A DNA stretch of 12,483 nucleotides, from assembly GCA_016287065.1 (NCBI GenBank), contig JAEEVB010000052.1, forward strand, positions 1-12,483, in the 5' to 3' direction. The position numbers and the translations under genes are program-made. The notes below the pieces were generated by a model, which saw only the letters and a list, made by a program, of their open reading frames with translations, searched no databases and was not told the origin of the DNA. Below, piece by piece: positions 7,294 through 12,483 of this stretch; the stretch's first letter is position 1, and the number at the start of each line of letters is the position of its first letter. The stretch is from Muribaculaceae bacterium. GTDB lineage: Bacteria > Bacteroidota > Bacteroidia > Bacteroidales > Muribaculaceae.

Positions 7294-7817
7294 AGAAGAT
7301 AGGCATCATCAGCGACACGCACAGCTACTGGGATGACCGCTATGCGGTGCACTTTGCCGACTGCGACGAGATATGGCACGCAGGCGACATAGGCAACGAG
7401 AAGGTGGCGCTGCGTCTCGAAGGGCTGGTGCCAGTGTTCAGGGCTGTGTATGGCAATGCCGATGGTGGTGTGCTGCGGCACAAATACAAGGAGATGGAAA
7501 TCTTCGAGACTGAGGGTGTGAAGGTGGTGCTGACACACATTGGCGGCTATCCGGGCCGTTATGCCCCGGGCATTCGCTCTCGCCTGCAGCTCTCTCAACC
7601 TAAACTGTTTGTGTGTGGCCACAGTCACATTCTCAAGGTAATACCCGACCGCCAGCTGGGTGTACTCACCATTAATCCCGGAGCTGCTGGCAGGCAGGGT
7701 TGGCAAAAGGTGCGCACTCTTATCAAACTCACTCTTGACAACGGGGAAATAACCGGTTGCCAGGTGATAGAACTTGCTGAGGACCGAGAGAATCCTCAAG
7801 GAATTATTTTGGATTAA
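7290..7817 (+). CDS. YfcE/MJ0936-type metallophosphoesterase
   Basis: This 175-residue protein has all the metal-ligand motifs of the small YfcE-like phosphodiesterase branch of the calcineurin superfamily: SDTH (Asp9, His11), HAGDIG (Asp33), GNAD (Asn56), THIGG (His83) and GHSH (His111, His113). Length is typical. Characterised relatives hydrolyse phosphodiester model substrates in a Mn-dependent way; the natural substrate here is unknown. ATG at 7290 overlaps the ribE stop (ATGA), and MKKIGIISDTH is the expected family N terminus, which supports this start. Position between riboflavin synthase and a SPOR lipoprotein suggests co-transcription but not a shared pathway. Confidence 0.92.
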   Translation: MKKIGIISDTHSYWDDRYAVHFADCDEIWHAGDIGNEKVALRLEGLVPVFRAVYGNADGGVLRHKYKEMEIFETEGVKVVLTHIGGYPGRYAPGIRSRLQLSQPKLFVCGHSHILKVIPDRQLGVLTINPGAAGRQGWQKVRTLIKLTLDNGEITGCQVIELAEDRENPQGIILD

Positions 7818-7831
7818 GTTATAAAAGAGAT

Positions 7832-8338
7832 ATGACGATGAAACACTACATGTTGCTGGCAGTGGCGGTGCTGATGTTGGGTGCCGTGGGTTGTAAGACC
7901 AGCGAAGAGAACTATAAAGCCGCTTATGACAAGGCAGTTGCCCGCACTCAGGAGAATGTGGGGCAAGAAGCTTATGACAAGGTGCAGGCTGAGAAGCGCC
8001 GTTACACCGAGGTGGTGAATGGCGACAGTGTTCGCGTGGTGCGTGCACACTGCAACATCGTTGATGGCAAACATGAGGATGTGAAGAAATATAGTGTAGT
8101 GGTGGCGGTGTTCGACCAGCTGATCAATGCTCGCTCCTATCGCGACCGCCTGAAAGAGCAGGAGGGCTTTGAATCGTATGTGGTGATGAACAACGCTGAC
8201 AAGAAGTATCATGTGATAGTGCAGGGTTTTGACGACAAGCCTCAGGCTGTGGCCTTTATCAAGAATATCCAGGAGAATCCCAGCTTCATGAAGATGAAGA
8301 TACTGGTACCCATTCCGTGGATTCTGGAGAAGCGCTGA
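7832..8338 (+). CDS. SPOR-domain lipoprotein
   Basis: This 168-residue small envelope protein is unnamed. The N terminus is a lipoprotein signal (hydrophobic MLLAVAVLMLGAV, Cys21 after VG). Initiation is at Met1 or, two codons later, Met3. Residues ~22-80 are charged and probably a helical linker. Residues ~87-152 (from YSVVVAVF, through the YHVIVQGF strand and QAVAFIKNI helix) form a SPOR (sporulation-related repeat) domain. These bind denuded peptidoglycan glycan strands, often at division sites. It starts 14 bases after the phosphoesterase stop and is the last gene of the rightward run. Together with the PorE-like OmpA domain, it gives this run two predicted peptidoglycan-binding proteins. 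Confidence 0.88.
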   Translation: MTMKHYMLLAVAVLMLGAVGCKTSEENYKAAYDKAVARTQENVGQEAYDKVQAEKRRYTEVVNGDSVRVVRAHCNIVDGKHEDVKKYSVVVAVFDQLINARSYRDRLKEQEGFESYVVMNNADKKYHVIVQGFDDKPQAVAFIKNIQENPSFMKMKILVPIPWILEKR

Positions 8339-8349
8339 TGGTTGAGGGA

Positions 8350-8363
8350 GCGAGCGTGCTCGC
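8350..8363. other. Short GC-rich hairpin after the SPOR gene
   Basis: GCGAGC at 8350-8355 and GCTCGC at 8358-8363 form a perfect 6-bp inverted repeat only 11 bases beyond the SPOR stop, with no T tract. The rest of 8364-8454 has no gene that I can support; it contains the 10-bp palindrome GTGTATACAC at 8422-8431. Confidence 0.4.
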
Positions 8364-8454
8364 GGTTAAGAGTTGGCATGAAATAACAGTCAGGTTTGTA
8401 GAATGTAGGCCCCGTGAGCCTGTGTATACACCTTCTCGGCTGAAACGAAATAGT

Positions 8455-8488
8455 AACGCCCTGCTTCGTGGTGATGAAGCAGGGCGTT
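8455..8488. terminator. Bidirectional terminator hairpin between convergent operons
   Basis: A perfect 13-bp stem (8455-8467 AACGCCCTGCTTC with 8476-8488 GAAGCAGGGCGTT) closes an 8-base loop. It lies between the stop of the SPOR gene (8338, +) and the stop of korB (8520, -), where a shared terminator is expected. The flanking T content is moderate on both sides (TTGTTGTT rightward, ACTATTTCG leftward) and not a pure T run. Confidence 0.8.
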
Positions 8489-8519
8489 GTTGTTAGTTGC
8501 AGTTTTGAGTGGTCGGCGT

Positions 8520-9548
8520 TTACTTCACCTCCCAGGTGTCGCCGGCCATGACCATCTCGCGCAGGGTCTCGAAACCTTTCTTGCCTTGCACAGCCTCGAC
8601 CTGTGCCTGAACCTCGGCATCGTAGGTGGGAGCCTCTACATCGCGAATCACGCCGAGAGCGAGGGGCAGATTGTGTCCGTCCATCATGGCGAGCTGCTGG
8701 TGCAGGAAGTTGTTCTCGCAGTGTGCGTCGTGCACGAGCACGTCGTCGAGGGTGTATCCATCTTTTCCGATGGTGACAGCCTTGAGTCCGAAACCATCTT
8801 GCACGATGCCCTTGTCATGGTTCTTGCCGAAGATCATCTTCTCGCCGTGAACGAGGTGTATGGTGCGGTCGGGGCGAGTGTCTCGGTTGGCCACATAGTA
8901 GTGAATACCGTTGTTGAAGATCATGCAGTTCTGCAGAATTTCAACTACTGAGCAGCCGCGATGTTTCTGTGCCTCGACCAGAATCTCCTGCGAAATCTGC
9001 AGCTCGATGTCGATGCTGCGGGCAAAGAAAGTGCCGCGTGCACCAAACACGAGTTCGGCAGGGATGAAGGGGTCCTCGGTAGTGCCGTAGGGCGACGATT
9101 TGGAAACACATCCACGGTCGCTTGTGGGCGAGAACTGGCCCTTGGTGAGGCCATAGATCTTGTTGTTGAGCAAGATGAGGTTGAGGTCGATGTTGCGACG
9201 CACCTCGTGTATGAAGTGGTTGCCTCCGATGGCGAGTCCATCGCCGTCGCCCGAAATCTGCCAAACGGTCATTTCGGGATTAGCTACCTTGAAGCCAGTG
9301 GCCACTGCACCGCCACGACCATGAATGGTGTGGAAACCATAGGTGTTCATGTAGTAGGGCAGACGCGATGAGCATCCGATGCCCGAGATGACGGCTGTCA
9401 TGTGGGGCGGAATGCCGAGTTCTGCCATAGCCTTGTGAAGCACGTTGAGCACGGCGTGGTCGCCGCAACCAGGGCACCAGCGTACCGACTGGTCGCTCTT
9501 GAAATCCTTAGGTTGGTATTTCTGGGTGTTCATATTGTTCTGTTCCAT
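8520..9548 (-). CDS. korB: 2-oxoglutarate:ferredoxin oxidoreductase, beta subunit
   Basis: This 342-residue catalytic thiamine diphosphate (TPP) and [4Fe-4S] subunit acts with KorA in the oxidative decarboxylation of a 2-oxoacid, most likely 2-oxoglutarate, to acyl-CoA and reduced ferredoxin (or the reverse). WCPGCG (Cys25, Cys28) and GIGCSS (Cys59) supply cluster cysteines, and a fourth probably lies in the ILQNC segment near residue 200. The TPP/Mg motif is GDGDG (100-104) through LLNN (126-129). The gene follows korA with one base between stop and ATG. An SD-like GGGAGG lies inside the last korA codons, and a second in-frame ATG is at codon 6 (MNTQKY), so the exact start is open. Substrate choice (2-oxoglutarate versus other 2-oxoacids) is by family resemblance. 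Confidence 0.93.
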   Translation of the reverse strand: MEQNNMNTQKYQPKDFKSDQSVRWCPGCGDHAVLNVLHKAMAELGIPPHMTAVISGIGCSSRLPYYMNTYGFHTIHGRGGAVATGFKVANPEMTVWQISGDGDGLAIGGNHFIHEVRRNIDLNLILLNNKIYGLTKGQFSPTSDRGCVSKSSPYGTTEDPFIPAELVFGARGTFFARSIDIELQISQEILVEAQKHRGCSVVEILQNCMIFNNGIHYYVANRDTRPDRTIHLVHGEKMIFGKNHDKGIVQDGFGLKAVTIGKDGYTLDDVLVHDAHCENNFLHQQLAMMDGHNLPLALGVIRDVEAPTYDAEVQAQVEAVQGKKGFETLREMVMAGDTWEVK

Positions 9549-9549
9549 A

Positions 9550-11400
9550 TCATTTACCTCCCATTATTTTTTTTACGCCATCTACAATGTCGTGAACCAT
9601 GAAGGGTTGACCTTGCACCTTGTTGATGCGCTTGATGTTGAGATTAGGAATTTTTGACTGCAGATAGGCAGCAAACTGACCGTTGTTGAGTTCGGCTACA
9701 ATCACCGTCTTGTAATTGGAGAGCACCTCCTCGGTGTTAGTAGGCAGCGGGTTGATGTACTGGAACTGGGCGAAGTCGATGTTGCGGCCAGTTTTGTTGA
9801 GTTCTTCAAAGGCCGTGTAGATGTGTCCATAGGTTCCGCCCCAGCCTACCACGATGGTGTCGGTCTGGTTGTCGCACTCGGTGAGCACTTCGAGCTCGGG
9901 GATGTACTTGGCCACGTTCTGCACCTTGAGCTCGCGTGCCTTGACCATGCGTTCATGGTTCTCGGGATTGTTAGAGAGCGTGCTGGTGTTGTAGTCCTTC
10001 TCGAGGCCGCCCACACGGTGTTCGAAGCCCTCGGTGCCCGGGATAGCCCAATAGCGCACGTAATCGATGTTGCGCATGTAGGGGGTCCAGTGTCCGCGCA
10101 TGTCCTTAGTCACGAAGTTGGGGTGAATGTCGGGGTAGTCGCCCACTTCTGGGATGCGCCAAGCCGAAGAGCCGTTGGCGATGAAGGCGTCGGTGAGCAG
10201 GATGACGGGAGTCATGTGTTCCAGTGCTATGCGTGCTGCTTCAAATGCCATATGGAAGCAGTCGGCAGGCGAGAGTGCTGCCAGCACCACGAGGGGGCAT
10301 TCGCCACTGCGGCCATAGAGGGCCTGCATGAGGTCGGTCTGTTCGGTCTTAGTGGGGAGTCCGGTCGAAGGACCGCCGCGCTGCACATCGATTACCACAA
10401 GCGGAAGTTCGGCCATCACAGCCAGTCCCAGACCTTCGCTCTTGAGTGCGAGACCGGGGCCAGAGGTTGAAGTGACTGCCAGATGTCCGGCATAGGATGC
10501 ACCGATAGCCGAGCAGATGCCGCCAATCTCGTCTTCCATCTGAATGGCCTTGACGCCCATGTCGCGGCGCTTGGCGAGTTCGTGCAGAATGTCGGTTGCA
10601 GGGGTGATAGGATAACTGCCCAGGAACAAGGGGCGTCCGCTCTTCTCAGAAGCGAGGATGAGACCCCAAGCAGTGGCCTTGTTGCCATTGACATCGGTGT
10701 AGATGCCCGGGCGGAACTTGTCGGTCTCGATGCGGTAGTTCGATACCGAAGCGTGAATGTTGTGTCCGTAGTCGTAGCCGCCGCGAATCACCTTGGCATT
10801 GGCCTCATAAATTTCGGGCTTCTTCTCAAACTTGCGTTGCAGGTAGCGCAGCGGTGCGCTCATGGGCAGGTTGAAGAGCCAGCATACCAAACCCAGCGCA
10901 AACATGTTGCGACACTTCATTTGTGCCTTGAGGTCCATGCCGCTGTCGGCCAGCGCAGCCTTCACCATCTCGGTCATGGGCACTTCCACAACCTGTGTGT
11001 TGAGGTGCAGTTCCTTGTAGGGCTTGTCGGTCTTGAACTCGGCTTTTTCCAGATCGGCTTTCTGGAATGAGTTGATGTCGACAATGACCACGCCACGGGG
11101 GCTGAGGAATTTCACATTCTGCTTGAGTGCAGCAGGATTCATGGCGACCAGCACGTCGCACTCATCGCCAGGGGTGTGCACACCGTGACCAATGTTGACT
11201 TGGAAACCACTCACGCCATTGAGCGAGCCTTGCGGGGCGCGCACCTCGGCGGGGTAGTCGGGGAAAGTTGAAATGATGTCGCCAATCTCGGCCGACACAT
11301 TCGAGAAGATGTTACCGGCGAGCTGCATACCGTCGCCACTGTCGCCTGAGAAACGGACGACGATGCTCTGACGGAAACGAACATTGTTTTTTTCTAACAT
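9550..11400 (-). CDS. korA: 2-oxoglutarate:ferredoxin oxidoreductase, fused gamma-alpha subunit
   Basis: This 616-residue chain has the gamma domain fused in front of the alpha domain, as is usual in Bacteroidetes. Residues ~10-190 are the gamma part, with FSGDSGDGMQLAG (17-29) and the APQGS segment. The alpha part starts near 240 with GSYPITPATD (261-270), QMEDEIGG and GGPSTGLPTKTEQTD (342-356), the signature of 2-oxoacid:acceptor oxidoreductase alpha chains. A pyruvate oxidoreductase-type C-terminal domain ends the protein. It pairs with KorB to run low-potential electron transfer in the anaerobic TCA branch. The ATG at 11400 follows an AT-rich leader of ~50 bases. A consensus promoter lies at 11459-11466 on the same strand. 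Long open frames on the opposite strand are shadows. Confidence 0.94.
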   Translation of the reverse strand: MLEKNNVRFRQSIVVRFSGDSGDGMQLAGNIFSNVSAEIGDIISTFPDYPAEVRAPQGSLNGVSGFQVNIGHGVHTPGDECDVLVAMNPAALKQNVKFLSPRGVVIVDINSFQKADLEKAEFKTDKPYKELHLNTQVVEVPMTEMVKAALADSGMDLKAQMKCRNMFALGLVCWLFNLPMSAPLRYLQRKFEKKPEIYEANAKVIRGGYDYGHNIHASVSNYRIETDKFRPGIYTDVNGNKATAWGLILASEKSGRPLFLGSYPITPATDILHELAKRRDMGVKAIQMEDEIGGICSAIGASYAGHLAVTSTSGPGLALKSEGLGLAVMAELPLVVIDVQRGGPSTGLPTKTEQTDLMQALYGRSGECPLVVLAALSPADCFHMAFEAARIALEHMTPVILLTDAFIANGSSAWRIPEVGDYPDIHPNFVTKDMRGHWTPYMRNIDYVRYWAIPGTEGFEHRVGGLEKDYNTSTLSNNPENHERMVKARELKVQNVAKYIPELEVLTECDNQTDTIVVGWGGTYGHIYTAFEELNKTGRNIDFAQFQYINPLPTNTEEVLSNYKTVIVAELNNGQFAAYLQSKIPNLNIKRINKVQGQPFMVHDIVDGVKKIMGGK

Positions 11401-11458
11401 ATCGGAATTTAAGTGTTTAATAACTTGATTTCACAAGACATTTCATGAATTTCGGGGG

Positions 11459-11490
11459 CAAAGTTAGGCATAAAGTGGACAATAAAAAAT
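11459..11490 (-). promoter_or_regulatory. Bacteroidetes-type promoter of korAB
   Basis: Read on the minus strand, 11466-11459 is TAACTTTG, an exact match to the -7 consensus TAnnTTTG. About 20 bases further upstream (11486-11490) the sequence is a T run, a weak match to the -33 TTTG. The predicted transcript would begin near 11450, giving a leader of ~50 bases before the korA ATG. No other exact TAnnTTTG is seen on this strand in the gap. Confidence 0.65.
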
Positions 11491-11526
11491 TTTAGAGGTG
11501 AAAACTTCGTTAAATCTCTAAATTTT
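11486..11526. promoter_or_regulatory. Inverted repeat over the -33 region of korAB (operator candidate)
   Basis: AAAATTTTAGAG at 11486-11497 and CTCTAAATTTT at 11516-11526 form an 11-bp inverted repeat with one bulged T and an 18-base centre. The half-site nearest korA overlaps the expected -33 position, so a dimeric regulator bound here could block or recruit polymerase. It is AT-rich, and a chance palindrome remains possible. Confidence 0.4.
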
Positions 11527-11539
11527 AAGCAAGTAGGCT

Positions 11540-11598
11540 GTTTTGGCAAAATGAAACGAAAAGCGGGTTTTGGTTGTCATAATGATCACGGGTTTTGG
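11540..11598. repeat. Spaced CGGGTTTTGG direct repeats upstream of korAB
   Basis: CGGGTTTTGG occurs exactly at 11564-11573 and 11589-11598, 25 bases apart. A shorter GTTTTGG at 11540-11546 lies 27 bases before the corresponding part of the first. On the korA strand this reads CCAAAAC repeated at two to three helical turns. The remaining bases of 11599-11650 show no gene or recognisable signal. Confidence 0.45.
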
Positions 11599-11651
11599 GA
11601 GATTTGTTAGCAATGTGCTTGATAAAATAATGTGATTAATAAGTGTGAGCT

Positions 11652-11693
11652 AAATAATAAAAAAACTCCCGCCCTGGAGAGGACGAGAGTTTT
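11652..11693 (-). terminator. Rho-independent terminator of the surface-protein gene
   Basis: AAAACTC (11662-11668) pairs with GAGTTTT (11687-11693), and the stem continues inward with CG and CCT pairs across two mismatches to a 4-base loop. Read leftward from the gene ending at 11720, the stem runs into a T tract (minus-strand TTTTTTTATTATTT), the canonical arrangement. An outer alternative pairing, AACTCCC (11664-11670) with GGGAGTT (11696-11702), competes with it. Confidence 0.8.
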
Positions 11694-11719
11694 ATGGGAG
11701 TTACTGAATAAGAAATCTC

Positions 11720-12483
11720 TTATTTGATAACTTTAGCAGCTAACTTGGTGCCATCGGTGTAAGTGGTAACCATGATGTTCACACCGTCGAATGGCTTGTT
11801 GCTCTCGGCACCAGCCAGGTTCACATACTTCACATTGGCAACAGTCTTAGCGCTGATGTCGTTGACAGCAGTAGAAATGGCATTGTTCTGCGTGACAACC
11901 ATCTTGATGTTGGTAACAGCGTCTTTGCTCTCGGTATCTTCAACAAGCTGGATGGTGTAGTTGCCAGCAGCGGGCAGGCGGAAGTTCGCACCATCATCGT
12001 AGAGTGTGATTTCAGTGCCATCGGTCAGCATTTCTTGGTACAGATAGAAGTAACCCACATTGTTCTCATCGATACCACCGAGCCAGATCCAGTCGTTCTC
12101 ACCAGGAGTGAGGAGTTTGAAATCGAGGCACTTGGGATCATCGGTCTGCACTGCGTCGAAGGTTGCACCGTCGGCAGTGATTTCGAGAGGTTCTACAGCA
12201 TTCCAGCCGTTGAAGCCGCCGCACACATAGTACTTGTTGCCAGGGGTGTAACCAAAGGTGGCGCGGGCAAGGAAATTGGACAGATCTTGTGCTTGGAAAT
12301 CTCCACTATAATTATAGTTTTCAAAGTAGGTGCAGTTTGGAACGTTTTCATCTTCAGAAGCGGTGCCCCAGAAATAGGTTGCGCCATATTCACCAGGCTC
12401 GGTCACATCGACTTGAACCAGCAGGTTGCCACCATGATAAGCAAAGGGTTCGTCGAGAACGAATTTCAGTTCAAGTGCTCCTT
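11720..12483 (-). CDS. SusE/SusF-like surface protein with T9SS-type tail (5' partial)
   Basis: The frame is open from the right window edge to TAA at 11720, giving 253 full codons. A GTG at 12406 could be mistaken for the start, but the frame continues upstream (LEL, VLDEPF, YHGGNLLVQV), so the true start lies outside the window. The first ~80 residues, with the YHGGNLLVQVDVT motif, look like a module seen in Bacteroidales secreted proteins. Next comes a SusE/SusF-like starch-binding-type beta-sandwich (CGGFNGWNA, FKLLTPGENDWIWLGG, FRLPAAGNYTIQL; roughly 12242-11890). The last ~41 residues (VKYVNLAG, PFDGVNIMVTTY, DGTKLAAKVIK) resemble a T9SS C-terminal sorting domain. A secreted or surface glycan-binding protein is inferred. 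A terminator follows at 11652-11693. Confidence 0.8.
   Translation of the reverse strand, partial: GALELKFVLDEPFAYHGGNLLVQVDVTEPGEYGATYFWGTASEDENVPNCTYFENYNYSGDFQAQDLSNFLARATFGYTPGNKYYVCGGFNGWNAVEPLEITADGATFDAVQTDDPKCLDFKLLTPGENDWIWLGGIDENNVGYFYLYQEMLTDGTEITLYDDGANFRLPAAGNYTIQLVEDTESKDAVTNIKMVVTQNNAISTAVNDISAKTVANVKYVNLAGAESNKPFDGVNIMVTTYTDGTKLAAKVIK

Noticed and set aside
7179..8048. 289-codon minus-strand frame
   Set aside because: It lies antisense across riboflavin synthase, the phosphoesterase and the SPOR gene, all with clear family motifs; its product has no recognisable domain.
8487..8951. 154-codon plus-strand frame
   Set aside because: It is antisense to korB, overlaps the terminator hairpin stem and reflects korB codon composition.
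9823..10470. 215-codon plus-strand frame
   Set aside because: It is a mirror frame of the korA alpha domain, rich in His/Val/Gly as expected for a shadow of biased codons.
11720..12406. GTG at 12406 as the start of the SusE/SusF-like protein
   Set aside because: The frame stays open with protein-like sequence to the window edge, so this is an internal valine codon of a partial gene.

Overview
The window looks like a chromosomal segment of a Bacteroidales bacterium (Bacteroidota), probably a gut lineage near Muribaculaceae or Prevotellaceae. The signs are a PorE-like type IX secretion (T9SS) lipoprotein, a SusE/SusF-like surface protein with a T9SS-type C-terminal tail, a Bacteroidetes-type promoter box (TAnnTTTG), A/T-rich leaders mostly without Shine-Dalgarno sites, and a two-subunit KorA/KorB enzyme with fused gamma-alpha chain. 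The genus assignment is inference.

Layout. Positions 1-426 hold an unusual mosaic: two ~70-bp direct repeats, each carrying a GCAA-loop hairpin followed by a T tract; a structured spacer between them; and a 9-bp-period array of TCTAGnnnn, with a doubtful 123-codon minus-strand frame running through it. Positions 539-4087 (+) encode a large secreted beta-helix/Ig-like protein ending in a two-repeat type I dockerin. Positions 4225-8338 (+) form a tightly spaced run: PorE-like OmpA lipoprotein, riboflavin synthase, YfcE-like metallophosphoesterase (4-bp overlap) and a SPOR-domain lipoprotein. A 13-bp perfect-stem hairpin at 8455-8488 separates this run from the converging minus-strand korA-korB operon (11400 to 8520). 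The 319-bp gap 11401-11719 carries a consensus korA promoter, an inverted repeat over its upstream half, short direct repeats and the terminator of the next gene. Positions 11720-12483 (-) are the 3' part of a surface protein that runs off the right edge.

How the genes fit together. Two themes are visible. The first is the cell envelope: a PorE-like protein tethering the secretion machinery to peptidoglycan, a SPOR lipoprotein, a dockerin-tailed surface protein and a T9SS-type cargo candidate. The second is anaerobic central metabolism: 2-oxoacid:ferredoxin oxidoreductase and riboflavin synthesis. Most genes are ordinary Bacteroidales housekeeping. The least explained part is the repeat/hairpin/CTAG mosaic at the left end. 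Next is the region upstream of korA.
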